From positions 44,603 to 108,602 of the forward strand of contig SVHO01000002.1 of the NCBI GenBank assembly GCA_015055725.1: a stretch of DNA of 64,000 nt. Direction: 5' to 3'. Numbering within the stretch: the first letter of the stretch is position 1; the number at the start of each line of letters is the position of its first letter. The translations under genes and the position numbers were made by a program. Shown one piece after another: positions 40,343 to 50,617 of this stretch. Origin of the DNA: Clostridiales bacterium (GTDB taxonomy: Bacteria > Bacillota > Clostridia > Christensenellales > Borkfalkiaceae). The notes beneath the pieces were generated by a model. The model searched no databases, had not been told where the DNA came from, and worked only from the letters and a program-made list of their open reading frames with translations.

Positions 40343-42280
40343 TTACTTCGTTTTGCAACGATTTTCTTGATTTACCATAACAAATTCGGCTTTGCGTTCG
40401 GTTATATTAACGCCAGCCACTTTTATTTTTACTTTCTGCCCTAATTTATAAGTTGTTTTTCCATCAGACAAAGTGTAATTTTTATCGTCGTGAATAAATT
40501 TGCGCTTTGCCTTTAACGTTTCAATTTTCACAAGCCCTTCAACACCGCAATTAAGTTCAACGAAAACGCCAAACCCCGTGACTCCACTAACTACCCCTTC
40601 GAACTCTTCACCGATATAATTTTCTATAAATAAAAGTTTATAGTAATCGTCAACGGCACGTTCTGCTTCGGTTGCGTTTCTTTCTTTTTCCGACGACTGT
40701 TTCGACGCTTCAAAAACGAATTCACCATACTGTTTTTCAAGATCGTTTGCGCCCGATAAAAAGTCTTTTATAATCCTGTGGATAACTAAATCTGGATATC
40801 TGCGAATAGGCGACGTGAAATGGCAATAATGCTTTTCTGAAAGACCAAAGTGCCCTACGCCTATCGGGGTATATTTTGCTTTTTGCATAGTTCTTAGCAT
40901 AACTCTATTTATTAGCGTATAAGCGGGCGTATTTTCAGCATTTTTAAGAATAGTCTGAAAATCTTTAGGAAAAACTTGGTCTTTTTTTCTTTTATATTGA
41001 ACGCCCAAACCGTTAAGAAATAAATAAAAATTTTCTAAACGCTCTTCAGTTGGCTTTTCATGAACGCGATAAACGAAAGGTTTTTCAAGATAAAACATAT
41101 ATTCTGCAACGGTGACGTTGGCGAGTATCATAAACTCTTCAATTATGCGGTGCGCCTTATCACGCGGTGCGTTTTGAACGGAAATTTGACCGCTTTTATC
41201 AACTAAAATAACGCTCTCTTTTACGTCTAAATTTATACTGCCTTGCTCGTCGCGTTTTTTAATCAAAATATCGGCTAATTCGCTCATTAGCGTTATAGCT
41301 TTATAAAGAGATTTATATTTTTTAATCACGTCCTTATCGCCGTCGATAATTTTTTGAACGGCAGTATAAGTCATACGCGCACTACTTTTTATAACTGACG
41401 GCGCAATATAATAATCTATAACTTTACCCGTTCTATCAACCGTCATCACGCAAGAAAGGGTCAACCTATCAACGCCTTCTTTTAAGGAACAAACGTCGTT
41501 GCACAATTTTTCGGGGAGCATAGGTAAAACGCTTTCAGGAAAATATACGCTCGTTGCTCGCTCAAACGCTTGCTCGTCTATTTTGCCACCCCTTTTAACG
41601 TAATGGCTAACGTCGGCAATATGCACGCCTAAACGATAATTGCCGTCACTAAGCGTTTCTATCGAAATAGCGTCGTCAAAATCTTTTGCGTCTTCACCGT
41701 CTATAGTCATTGTCAAAACATTTCTAAAATCTTTTCTATCAAAGAAATCTTTTTTAGTTGGCGGAGTAATTTTATCCGCTTCTTCGAAAACGGCTTTGGG
41801 AAAAGTTTCAGCAAGTTTATAAGTGTGGATTATAGACTTTAATTCGGCTTTTTTATCAAACTGTCTGCCTAAAATCTTAGTGACAATCCCTTCGGGATTT
41901 TTCTTTTTTGGGTATGATAAAATTTTGCAAACCACTTTATCCCCTGGTTTTGCCCTAACCCCTTTTCCGAAAGGAATAAAAACGTCGTTATAATATTTTC
42001 GTTCGTCTGGGCAAACAAATCCACCGCTTTTACAATTAAAATACGTGCCAACGAGTTCAGTAATGCCACGTTCTAAAACCTTTAAAACGCGCGCAGTTGT
42101 GCGATTGCCTTGCCCGTCCGTAGTTTCCGCAAGCACGGTATCCCCGTGCATTGCACCTTTTAAATCTGAATGCGGAATAAAATAATCTTGCCCCCTATCG
42201 TCGCTTGGCAATAAAAACGCATAGCCACGTTCGTTGCCTTGTAATTTACCTTCAATAATTTCTCTTTTAGCCATAATCAC
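40343..42280 (-). CDS. rnr: Ribonuclease R
   Basis: RNB domain MTIDGEDAKDFDDAIS..., C-terminal S1 domain. Confidence 0.95.
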   Translation of the reverse strand: MIMAKREIIEGKLQGNERGYAFLLPSDDRGQDYFIPHSDLKGAMHGDTVLAETTDGQGNRTTARVLKVLERGITELVGTYFNCKSGGFVCPDERKYYNDVFIPFGKGVRAKPGDKVVCKILSYPKKKNPEGIVTKILGRQFDKKAELKSIIHTYKLAETFPKAVFEEADKITPPTKKDFFDRKDFRNVLTMTIDGEDAKDFDDAISIETLSDGNYRLGVHIADVSHYVKRGGKIDEQAFERATSVYFPESVLPMLPEKLCNDVCSLKEGVDRLTLSCVMTVDRTGKVIDYYIAPSVIKSSARMTYTAVQKIIDGDKDVIKKYKSLYKAITLMSELADILIKKRDEQGSINLDVKESVILVDKSGQISVQNAPRDKAHRIIEEFMILANVTVAEYMFYLEKPFVYRVHEKPTEERLENFYLFLNGLGVQYKRKKDQVFPKDFQTILKNAENTPAYTLINRVMLRTMQKAKYTPIGVGHFGLSEKHYCHFTSPIRRYPDLVIHRIIKDFLSGANDLEKQYGEFVFEASKQSSEKERNATEAERAVDDYYKLLFIENYIGEEFEGVVSGVTGFGVFVELNCGVEGLVKIETLKAKRKFIHDDKNYTLSDGKTTYKLGQKVKIKVAGVNITERKAEFVMVNQENRCKTK

Positions 42281-42301
42281 CTTTAAAAGTATAAAGAAAA
42301 A

Positions 42302-42328
42302 CGGCGGTTCCCATACGGAAACCGCCGA
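42302..42328 (-). terminator. Hairpin between secG and rnr
   Basis: CGGCGGTTTCCGTATGGGAACCGCCG-TTTTTC. Confidence 0.6.
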
Positions 42329-42340
42329 ATAAAAACTTTT

Positions 42341-42646
42341 TTACACACCAGCGAAGAACGCAACGATTGCAAACGCAATACACAAAACACCGAACACGAT
42401 GCTACTAATAACAGTAAGTTTTTTCATTCTGTGTTCAAAAGTTTTGCTCTTGTTCTTGCCTAAGAAAGTTTCGGTTTGTCCGCCGAGAGCACCAACACCT
42501 GACGAGTTGCCGGGTTGAAATAAAACGACGAGTATAATGAATAATGCACAAATTGCCATTATAATTAAAGCAATTATTTTAATAACCGGCCATACGTTCC
42601 AAAATCCACCGCTTGCCATAAGCATATTCAACATGTTCGTGTTCAT
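42341..42646 (-). CDS. secG: Preprotein translocase subunit SecG
   Basis: VVLFQPGNSSGVGALGGQTETFLGKNKSKTFEHRMKKLT. Confidence 0.93.
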   Translation of the reverse strand: MNTNMLNMLMASGGFWNVWPVIKIIALIIMAICALFIILVVLFQPGNSSGVGALGGQTETFLGKNKSKTFEHRMKKLTVISSIVFGVLCIAFAIVAFFAGV

Positions 42647-42736
42647 AAATTTTCTCCTTAAAACGCGTTTTCTAAACGCTTTCGCCAAGTATTATAGCAT
42701 AACGAAAGGTTTTTTACAACTGTTTTTTTGTGTTTT

Positions 42737-44278
42737 TTATTTAATAATTAAACTTTTACCGCTCATTTCTGCAGGTACGGGCACTTCCATCATATCGAGA
42801 AGGGTGGGCGCAACGTCTGCAAGAATACCGCCGTCACGCAATTTTTTACCCTTAAACTGTTCACCTATAACTATAAAAGGCACTTTGTTAGTGGTGTGTG
42901 CAGTAAAAGGCGAGCCGTCTTCAGCAAGCATTTTATCAGCGTTGCCGTGGTCTGCAGTGACGATAGTGCAACCGCCTTTTTCAAGTATTTTATCGACCAC
43001 TTTTGCCATACATTCGTCAACGGTGACAACTGCGTTAACAGCAGCGTCAAAAATACCCGTATGCCCAACCATATCGCAGTTTGCATAGTTAAGAATAACT
43101 ACGTCGTATTCGTCACTATCAATTTTTTCTAAAACTTTTTCGGTCACTTCTTTTGCACTCATTTCAGGTTGTAAATCGTAAGTTGCAACCTTTGGTGACG
43201 GAATAAGTTCTCTATCTTCGTTTTGGTTTGGTTTTTCAACGCCACCGTTAAAGAAGAAGGTGACGTGTGCGTATTTTTCAGTTTCGGCTATACGTAATTG
43301 CTTTAATCCGAGTGACGCAATATATTCACCAAGCGTATTAGTTAAAACTTGTGGTTTAAACGCAATTTTAACGTTGGTAAAACTTGCGTCGTATCTCGTA
43401 AAGCAAACGTAAACGGGGTTAATAAAACCGCTTTTTCTTTCAAAGCCGTCAAACTCTTTTTCACTCATAGCGCGTGTGATTTGGCGCGCACGGTCAGGGC
43501 GGAAGTTGAAAAATATTATGCTATCCCCTTGTTCGATTAAACCAACGGGCTTGCCGTTTTTAACCACGTGCGCAGGAATAACGAATTCGTCAGTCACGCC
43601 GTTATCATAAGATGCGCGAACGTAAGATTCAGGGTCTTCAGTAGTTTCGCCGTTAGACAAGGTCATCATATCGTATGCCTTTTCAACCCTATCCCAACGG
43701 TTATCTCTATCCATAACGTAATATCTTCCGCCAACTGATGCGATTGTGCCGAAAGAAAGTTTTTGCATTTCCTTTTTTAAATCGGCTATAAAATCTGCAC
43801 CGCTTGTGGGCGAAACGTCTCTTCCATCAAGGAAACAATGAACGTAAACGTCGTCAAGCCCTTCTTTTTTAGCAAGTTCAATAAGCGCGTAAAGATGGGT
43901 TATGTGACTGTGAACGCCACCGTCTGACAAAAGTCCGTAAAGATGAAGTTTTTTGCCGTTCTTTTTAGCACTATTTATAGCCGTTAAAAATTCTTCGTTT
44001 TGATAAAAATCGCCGTCTTTAATAGATTTCGTGATGCGCGTTAATTCTTGGTAAACGATTCTGCCCGCACCCATATTTAAGTGCCCAACTTCACTATTGC
44101 CCATTTGCCCTTCGGGAAGCCCAACGTCCATACCGCTTGCACCGATAAGGGTTGATGGATATTCGTTCATTAAGCGGTTAACGTTTGCGCTGTTAGCGCA
44201 AGCAATAGCGTTGCCTGTCTTTTCACAGTTAACGCCGTAGCCATCTAAGATAATAATACAATTAGGTCTTGTTTTCAT
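42737..44278 (-). CDS. gpmI: 2,3-bisphosphoglycerate-independent phosphoglycerate mutase
   Basis: CIIILDGYG, MGNSEVGHLNMGAGRIVYQELTRI. Confidence 0.96.
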   Translation of the reverse strand: MKTRPNCIIILDGYGVNCEKTGNAIACANSANVNRLMNEYPSTLIGASGMDVGLPEGQMGNSEVGHLNMGAGRIVYQELTRITKSIKDGDFYQNEEFLTAINSAKKNGKKLHLYGLLSDGGVHSHITHLYALIELAKKEGLDDVYVHCFLDGRDVSPTSGADFIADLKKEMQKLSFGTIASVGGRYYVMDRDNRWDRVEKAYDMMTLSNGETTEDPESYVRASYDNGVTDEFVIPAHVVKNGKPVGLIEQGDSIIFFNFRPDRARQITRAMSEKEFDGFERKSGFINPVYVCFTRYDASFTNVKIAFKPQVLTNTLGEYIASLGLKQLRIAETEKYAHVTFFFNGGVEKPNQNEDRELIPSPKVATYDLQPEMSAKEVTEKVLEKIDSDEYDVVILNYANCDMVGHTGIFDAAVNAVVTVDECMAKVVDKILEKGGCTIVTADHGNADKMLAEDGSPFTAHTTNKVPFIVIGEQFKGKKLRDGGILADVAPTLLDMMEVPVPAEMSGKSLIIK

Positions 44279-44338
44279 AATATTTTCCTTGTTAAAAGGC
44301 ACAACCTTAAATTGTGCCTTAATTTATTTTATAATTTT

Positions 44339-45091
44339 TTAACCTTTGTAATTAACGATTGATGCAAAATCTTGTGCTTTAAGTGCTGCACCGCCGATAA
44401 GACCACCATCAATGTTTCTCATTGCCATAAGTTCTTTAGCGTTTGAAGGTTTCATACTGCCACCGTATTGAATACGAAGACTTTTTGCAACTTCTGCCCC
44501 CCAAGTCTTTTTAACCAAACTTCTAATGTAGCCGATAGTTTTGTTAGCATCTTCAGCAGTTGCGGTTTTGCCCGTGCCGATTGCCCAAACAGGTTCGTAA
44601 GCAATAACGATATCGGTAAAGTCAACAACGTCTTTAAACCCTTCTAAAACTTGTTTTTTAAGAACTCTTTTCGTCTTGTTCTTTTCTCTTTCGGTTAAAG
44701 TTTCGCCAACGCAAACGATAGGTTTAAGCCCTTTTGCAAGCGCTTGCTTTAATCTCATGTTAACGCTTTCATCAGTTTCGCCAAAATATTGACGGCGTTC
44801 GCTATGTCCGATAATAACGTATTCAACACCGATTTCTTTAAGCATATCGGCAGAAATTTCACCAGTGAAAGCACCGCTATCTGCCCAAGCAACGTTTTCA
44901 GCACCGAGTTTAATTTTGCTTCCGGCAATCGCTTCTTTAACTGCCCATAAATCCGTGTAAGGAACGCAAACTACTACTTCGGGTTTTGATTTTGCAACGA
45001 GCGGTTTTAATTCGTTAATAAGTTCAACCGCTTCTTTTGCGGTTTTGTTCATTTTCCAGTTTCCTGCAATAATGGGTTTTCTCATTTTCAT
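44339..45091 (-). CDS. tpiA: Triosephosphate isomerase
   Basis: PIIAGNWKMNK, IIGHSERRQYFGET, AYEPVWAIGTG. Confidence 0.97.
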   Translation of the reverse strand: MKMRKPIIAGNWKMNKTAKEAVELINELKPLVAKSKPEVVVCVPYTDLWAVKEAIAGSKIKLGAENVAWADSGAFTGEISADMLKEIGVEYVIIGHSERRQYFGETDESVNMRLKQALAKGLKPIVCVGETLTEREKNKTKRVLKKQVLEGFKDVVDFTDIVIAYEPVWAIGTGKTATAEDANKTIGYIRSLVKKTWGAEVAKSLRIQYGGSMKPSNAKELMAMRNIDGGLIGGAALKAQDFASIVNYKG

Positions 45092-45110
45092 CTCCTATTT
45101 GTGTTGTATA

Positions 45111-46421
45111 TTATTTATTATTTAAGCATTCGATACCGGGGAGTTTTTTACCTTCAAAGAGTTCAAGTGAAGCACCGCCACCCGTAGAAATATGCGTCAT
45201 TTTATCAGCATAACCAAGTTGCGTCACAGCAGCGGCAGAATCGCCACCACCTATAATGGTTGTAGCCGTGGTTTCAGCAAGAGCCTTAGCAACAGCAATC
45301 GTGCCTTTTGCAAAGATTGGGTTTTCAAACACACCCATAGGTCCGTTCCAAATAACCGTTTTAGCACTCTTAACTGCGTCTGAATAAATTTCAGCAGTTT
45401 TAGGCCCGATATCAAGACCCATAATGTCTGCAGGGATTTGGTCTACGCCGTAAACTTTGGTTTCAACAACAGCGTCGATAGGATTTGGGAAATCTTTGGT
45501 GGTGTTAGCGTCAACGGGAAGAAGAAGTTTCTTGCCGAGTTTTTGCGCCTTTTCCATCATTTCTTTGCAGTAAGCAATTTGTTCATCGTCAACCAAAGAC
45601 GTTCCAACTTCATAGCCCTTTGCCTTCAAGAAGGTGTATGCCATACCGCCACCGATAATAAGCGTGTCACATTTTTCTAAAAGGTTAGAAATAACTTTAA
45701 GTTTATCCGCAACCTTTGCACCGCCTAAAATGGCAACGAAAGGACGAACGGGGTTTTCAAGCGCGTCTGCCATAACTGAAAGTTCTTTTTCAATAAGGAA
45801 ACCGCAAACCGCAGTGTCAACAAAACCGTATTCTGCAATAGCAGCGGTGGTTGCGTGTGAACGGTGAGCCGTTCCAAACGCGTCGTTAACGTAAATATCA
45901 CAATATGATGCAAGTTTTTTGCAAAGTGCTTCATCTCTCTTTTCTTCGCCTTGTTCAAAACGAGTGTTTTCAAGAAGAACAACTTCACCGTCTTTAATTT
46001 CAGCAACTGCTTTATCAGCACTTGCACCAACAACGTCTTCTGCAAACACTACTTTTTGACCGAGTTTTTCAGAAAGTTTTTCTGCAACGGGGCGAAGAGT
46101 GAATTTTTCTTTATCTTTTATAGCCTTTTTGAGATATTCTGCTTTAGCATCTGCTTGTTGTTCAACAGGAAGTGCTTCAACGGCTTTCTTTTCTTTTTTG
46201 GTTAATGAAAAACCTTCGGTGAAAATATTGTGGGGTTTGCCCATGTGTGAGCAAAGAATAACCTTTGCGCCGTTATCCACTAAATATTTAATGGTGGGAA
46301 GTGCGCCGTTAATACGAGTTTCGTCTGTAATTTTACCGTCTTTCATAGGAACGTTAAAATCAACCCTAACTAAACATCTTTTGCCTTTAACGCATACGTC
46401 TTTAATAGATTTCTTATTCAT
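45111..46421 (-). CDS. pgk: Phosphoglycerate kinase
   Basis: [28 protein letters not shown]. Confidence 0.97.
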   Translation of the reverse strand: MNKKSIKDVCVKGKRCLVRVDFNVPMKDGKITDETRINGALPTIKYLVDNGAKVILCSHMGKPHNIFTEGFSLTKKEKKAVEALPVEQQADAKAEYLKKAIKDKEKFTLRPVAEKLSEKLGQKVVFAEDVVGASADKAVAEIKDGEVVLLENTRFEQGEEKRDEALCKKLASYCDIYVNDAFGTAHRSHATTAAIAEYGFVDTAVCGFLIEKELSVMADALENPVRPFVAILGGAKVADKLKVISNLLEKCDTLIIGGGMAYTFLKAKGYEVGTSLVDDEQIAYCKEMMEKAQKLGKKLLLPVDANTTKDFPNPIDAVVETKVYGVDQIPADIMGLDIGPKTAEIYSDAVKSAKTVIWNGPMGVFENPIFAKGTIAVAKALAETTATTIIGGGDSAAAVTQLGYADKMTHISTGGGASLELFEGKKLPGIECLNNK

Positions 46422-46492
46422 TTAATATCTCCTTTTACGGTAGAATGATAAATTTATAACCCAAACTACCCTATTTTAACATTTTCTTATTT

Positions 46493-46521
46493 ATTATATA
46501 AATAAATCCGCCGTTTGTCAA
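46493..46521 (-). promoter_or_regulatory. Full-consensus pgk promoter overlapping an upstream terminator hairpin
   Basis: TTGACA - 17 nt - TATAAT; -35 lies in the loop of hairpin 46506-46536. Confidence 0.8.
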
Positions 46522-46536
46522 ACAATTACGGCGGAT
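46506..46536 (-). terminator. Terminator after the Na/Pi cotransporter gene
   Basis: ATCCGCCGT...ACGGCGGAT 9-bp stem followed by TTATTTAT. Confidence 0.55.
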
Positions 46537-46555
46537 ATTTATTCACTTATTACCT

Positions 46556-48232
46556 TTATTGTGCTTGTTTATTTGAAGCAAGGTATTTTTTGATACTGAA
46601 AGCAACGTTTGTTATGTGGTCTGCAACCCTTTCAAGATTTGAAACCGTTTGAAGATAAATTGAACCGAGTTGAGCGGTGCACGCACCTTGCTTAACCCTT
46701 TCAATGTGCTTACTTTCAAGTTCAACGCTAAGTTCGTCGATTTCTTCTTCAAGTTCTTCAACGTAAGGAAGAATTGAAACGTCTCTATCGTCAAACGCAT
46801 TGATAGTTTTTTCATATAATGAGTTGATTAAACTCGTCACGTTTTTAAGTTCTTCTATTGCACCTTCTGAAAAGCTCATTTCTTCACTGCGCAACCTTAA
46901 AGAATATTCCATAATGTTTTCGGCGTAATCACCCACTCTTTCAAGGTCTGAAACGACGTGGTAATACGAACCGATTTTCTTATCGTTTTCATCAGACATA
47001 TCTTTACTCATAAGTTTAGTTAGATATGCGGTTATGGATTTATTTAAGTAATTAAGAACTTCTTCGTTTTCTTTAATTTCTTCACTATTATCGGCTTTTG
47101 AATCGAGCAACATTTCAACTGCACTATTGATGTTTGAAAGCGCAATTTTACCCATTCTAACGATTTCTTTCTTGGTATAACTTGCAGCGATAGGCGGTGT
47201 TTCAAGCAACCTGTTATCAATAAATTCAAGTTTAAACTTACTATCTTCAACTTGCTTTTCTGGAATAATAATGCAAGCGAGTTTAACCACGTATTTTGCA
47301 AACGGCAACAAAATCAAAGTTGTTAAAATATTAAACAAGGTGTGAAAAATTGCTATTTGTTGACCAACGTCGTTAGACATTGATGCAAAAATTCCACCCA
47401 CTTGGCTTTTTAAAATCCAAAGCGGAATTATAAATATTAAGCAACCAAACGTGTTAAAGAGCAAGTGAACGATAGCCGTTCTTTTTGCGTTAACGTTTGT
47501 CCCTGCCGATGATAAAATTGAAGTTATACAAGTACCGATATTTGAACCGAGTGCTAAAAAGAGTGCGTTTTCAAACGAAAGAACGCCGATTGACGCCAAA
47601 ACAACCATTAGTGACGTAATAGTAGACGAACTATGCACCAAAGCAGTTAAAACTATACCGATTACGATAAGCAATAACGGGAAGTGGTCTGCCTGGAATA
47701 TCATTTCAACCCAAGGATAAGGGGTTGACCCATCGATAAACATTATTTTTTTAGCATAAGTTGAAATAAATTCCAAACCTACGAAAATAAGACCTAAACC
47801 AGCCAAAATATTGCCGATATTTTCAACCTTTTCGTTTTTTATAAGCATAGCCATCAGTATGCCTATGCAACCTATCATAGCGGCGATTGCACCTATATCT
47901 ATCGCTCCAACGCCTGAAAGTGAAACTATATGTGCAGTCACCGTCGTTCCGATATTTGCACCCATAATAACGTTAGTTGCTTGAACCAAAGTTAGCAATC
48001 CAACGTTAACGAAACCAACAAGCATAACCGTGGTTGCGGTTGAACTTTGAATAATACTCGTCACGGCAATCCCGACCCCAACGCCTGCAAAACGGTTTGA
48101 AGTGACTTTGCCCAAAAGTTTTTTCATTCCACCGCCCGCAACCTGCTCTAACGCGCTACCCATAGTTTTCATACCAAGCATCATTGCCGCTACGCCACCG
48201 AACATAAAAAATATGTTCCACAACATGTCCAT
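46556..48232 (-). CDS. Na/Pi cotransporter family protein with C-terminal PhoU-like domain
   Basis: GVGIAVTSIIQSSTATTVMLVGFV...ALVHSSSTITSLMVVLAS (repeated QSSS/HSSS motifs). Confidence 0.92.
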   Translation of the reverse strand: MDMLWNIFFMFGGVAAMMLGMKTMGSALEQVAGGGMKKLLGKVTSNRFAGVGVGIAVTSIIQSSTATTVMLVGFVNVGLLTLVQATNVIMGANIGTTVTAHIVSLSGVGAIDIGAIAAMIGCIGILMAMLIKNEKVENIGNILAGLGLIFVGLEFISTYAKKIMFIDGSTPYPWVEMIFQADHFPLLLIVIGIVLTALVHSSSTITSLMVVLASIGVLSFENALFLALGSNIGTCITSILSSAGTNVNAKRTAIVHLLFNTFGCLIFIIPLWILKSQVGGIFASMSNDVGQQIAIFHTLFNILTTLILLPFAKYVVKLACIIIPEKQVEDSKFKLEFIDNRLLETPPIAASYTKKEIVRMGKIALSNINSAVEMLLDSKADNSEEIKENEEVLNYLNKSITAYLTKLMSKDMSDENDKKIGSYYHVVSDLERVGDYAENIMEYSLRLRSEEMSFSEGAIEELKNVTSLINSLYEKTINAFDDRDVSILPYVEELEEEIDELSVELESKHIERVKQGACTAQLGSIYLQTVSNLERVADHITNVAFSIKKYLASNKQAQ

Positions 48233-48384
48233 AAATTTTCTCCTAAAAGCATCCTGTAAATTTGTTTTTCTTATAGTGATTAGTTATTAAAAATCTGCTT
48301 TTAATATAGCCCGAATACTTCCATAATAATGATAACTGATTTTTAACTTTCGTGTCAAACGTTTTAAGGTGGGTTAGACGAAAA

Positions 48385-48420
48385 AAAATAAAAGCAAGTT
48401 TACTTTTTAATAAACCTGCT
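48385..48420 (-). terminator. Terminator after trmL
   Basis: AGCAGGTTTA-TTAAAAAG-TAAACTTGCT-TTTATTTTTTTT. Confidence 0.7.
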
Positions 48421-48435
48421 CTATCAAATAAAAAG

Positions 48436-48927
48436 TTATTTTTGAGGGATTTCCCCTTCCGTTTTAAAGTTTGGATATCCAAGTTGCCTTAACCCTTCGT
48501 AAACACCAACGCACACGGAATTTGAAAGATTGAGAGAACGCGTTTCGCCCATCATAGGAATCCTAACACACTCGTCGTAATGCTTTTCTAAAAGAGATTC
48601 GGGCAAACCTTTTGTTTCCTTGCCGAAAACTAAAAAATCCCCGTCATTAAAATTTGCATCAGAGTGAATAACCTTTGACTTGGTTGAAAAAAAGTGAAAG
48701 TTGTTTCCGTTATAAAACTTGTCCATAACTTCTTCTATGCTGTCGTAATAGAAAATTTCCACTAAATTCCAATAATCAAGCCCCGCGCGTTTTAAATATT
48801 TATCGCTAACTTCAAAGCCGAGTGGGCGCACCAAGTGAAGTTTACTCCCCGTGACAGCGCACGTCCTTGCAATATTGCCCGCGTTTTGCGGAATTTCCGG
48901 CTCAACTAAAACAACGTTAAACGCCAT
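48436..48927 (-). CDS. trmL: tRNA (cytidine(34)-2'-O)-methyltransferase (SPOUT)
   Basis: MAFNVVLVEPEIPQNAGNIARTCAVTGSKLHLVRPLGF...SLNLSNSVCVGVYEGLRQ. Confidence 0.9.
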   Translation of the reverse strand: MAFNVVLVEPEIPQNAGNIARTCAVTGSKLHLVRPLGFEVSDKYLKRAGLDYWNLVEIFYYDSIEEVMDKFYNGNNFHFFSTKSKVIHSDANFNDGDFLVFGKETKGLPESLLEKHYDECVRIPMMGETRSLNLSNSVCVGVYEGLRQLGYPNFKTEGEIPQK

Positions 48928-48943
48928 ATTTTTTCTCCTTTCG

Positions 48944-49624
48944 TTAATATCCTGAATTAAAATCACGGTATAGTCCGCGCCTACGCGAACTTATAAGGTG
49001 ATAATCTTTTTCAATTTTTACTTTCGCTTTTACAACGTCACTACTGCTCGCTACGGCAACGTTTCCCCTAATATCCGCTACGCACGCGTAATTTTTTGCG
49101 CATAACGCCATCGCTACACCGTTTGCAAATGCGCCCGCCCTTAACATAATTTGTGGCATAACACCGTCAAGTTTTTTAAAAATACAAACTATAAAGTCAG
49201 CATCGCACAAGGCAAGCACGCGCGCCGACTCGGGAAAGTATAAATCTTCTGCAACGATAACGCCTATTTTTCCAATGCTAGTATCGTATACCCTAAAATT
49301 TCCACCCGCAACGAATTCACTATCGTCAATAGCGTGCGCCATATCGCTTACGCCCAAAATCTTGCCCTTATCTGCAACTACGGCAGAGTGCCTAAAAACA
49401 CCGTAAGTATCCGTATCGCACCCGCATATAACTACCGACGACGATTGCTTAGAAAATCTTGCTATATCTTGAAAATATTCCGTCTCTTCGTTTAATTCTT
49501 TTTTATAACTAACAAGCCCCATTCCGTTAAAACCAAAAACGATTAGACTTTGTTTTGCAACTGTTTGCATTTTATCTTGCCAAATTTCATTTAACGATTC
49601 TTTGGTTATAAAACAAACGTCCAT
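48944..49624 (-). CDS. Carbon-nitrogen hydrolase (nitrilase) family protein
   Basis: GKIGVIVAEDLYFPESARVLALCDADFIVC. Confidence 0.7.
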   Translation of the reverse strand: MDVCFITKESLNEIWQDKMQTVAKQSLIVFGFNGMGLVSYKKELNEETEYFQDIARFSKQSSSVVICGCDTDTYGVFRHSAVVADKGKILGVSDMAHAIDDSEFVAGGNFRVYDTSIGKIGVIVAEDLYFPESARVLALCDADFIVCIFKKLDGVMPQIMLRAGAFANGVAMALCAKNYACVADIRGNVAVASSSDVVKAKVKIEKDYHLISSRRRGLYRDFNSGY

Positions 49625-49678
49625 AGCGCACCCCCGTTTTGCCGTATATATCATATTATTAAGGGGGAAGTTATTTTG

Positions 49679-50617
49679 TTAAAGGTTTTTATCTAAAAGT
49701 TCAACTATATCTTGAACACTCGTTGCACTCATCAAATCGTTTTTTAACTGCTTGACACCGAGCTTGCCCTTAAAATAATAATTAACGAACTTTCTAAATT
49801 CAACCGACGCGCGCTCATCTCCAATATTTTCGCTAAGCCTAGTCACGTGCTTAATTATGTATTCTTTAAGCGTCAAATCAGTTTTTTTGCCCGTAAGACG
49901 TGCAACTAAAAAGGGGTCGGCTATAGCACCGCGCGCAAGCATAATTCCGTCTGCACCCGTGCGGTCAATCATTAAATTTGCATCTTGCTCTGTAAAAATT
50001 CCGCCGTTCGCTATAACTGGTATCTTAACCGCGTTTTTTGCCTTTTCTATCGCATCAAAATTGGGTTCGCCCGAATAATAATCTTCTCTAACCCTGCCGT
50101 GCACGGTTATTAAACTTGCACCTGCGTTTTCAGCCATTTTTGCAAAGTCGGTGGCAACGTCATCCCCTCGTTTTTGACCAATCCGAATTTTAACAGTTAT
50201 ATTCTTTCCACTTTTAACGCACTCTTTGACAATTTTTTCAGCCTTTTTAATATCGAGCAAAAGCGCGCTTCCTTCACCGTTTTTAAAAACCTTTGGTACG
50301 GGGCAACCCATATTTATATCAACTATATCAAAGTCTTTTAAGTGTTCACTTTCACACGCAGAACGCATATAATATTCATCTGCACCGAAAAGTTGAACTG
50401 CGGTGTTTTCAACGTCTTTTCCCGAAAAAAGCAAATCTTTTGAACCGTTTCCACCAAACGTTAGCCCTTTTGCGCTAACTAACTCGGTAAAAACAAGCCC
50501 TGCGCCAAGTTCAAGTTGTAAAGAGCGCAATGAATAATCGGTATACCCTGCCATCGGCGCTAAAAAAACGTTATTCTTAATTTGCAAATTGCCGACGGTA
50601 AGCGCGTGAATTTCCAT
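49679..50617 (-). CDS. dusB: tRNA-dihydrouridine synthase (DusB family)
   Basis: FLAPMAGYTDYSLRSL, DINMGCPVPKV, ITVHGRVREDYYSG. Confidence 0.92.
   Translation of the reverse strand: MEIHALTVGNLQIKNNVFLAPMAGYTDYSLRSLQLELGAGLVFTELVSAKGLTFGGNGSKDLLFSGKDVENTAVQLFGADEYYMRSACESEHLKDFDIVDINMGCPVPKVFKNGEGSALLLDIKKAEKIVKECVKSGKNITVKIRIGQKRGDDVATDFAKMAENAGASLITVHGRVREDYYSGEPNFDAIEKAKNAVKIPVIANGGIFTEQDANLMIDRTGADGIMLARGAIADPFLVARLTGKKTDLTLKEYIIKHVTRLSENIGDERASVEFRKFVNYYFKGKLGVKQLKNDLMSATSVQDIVELLDKNL

Noticed and set aside
42537-43088. 183-aa plus-strand ORF spanning secG/gpmI
   Set aside because: Antisense to two clearly conserved genes
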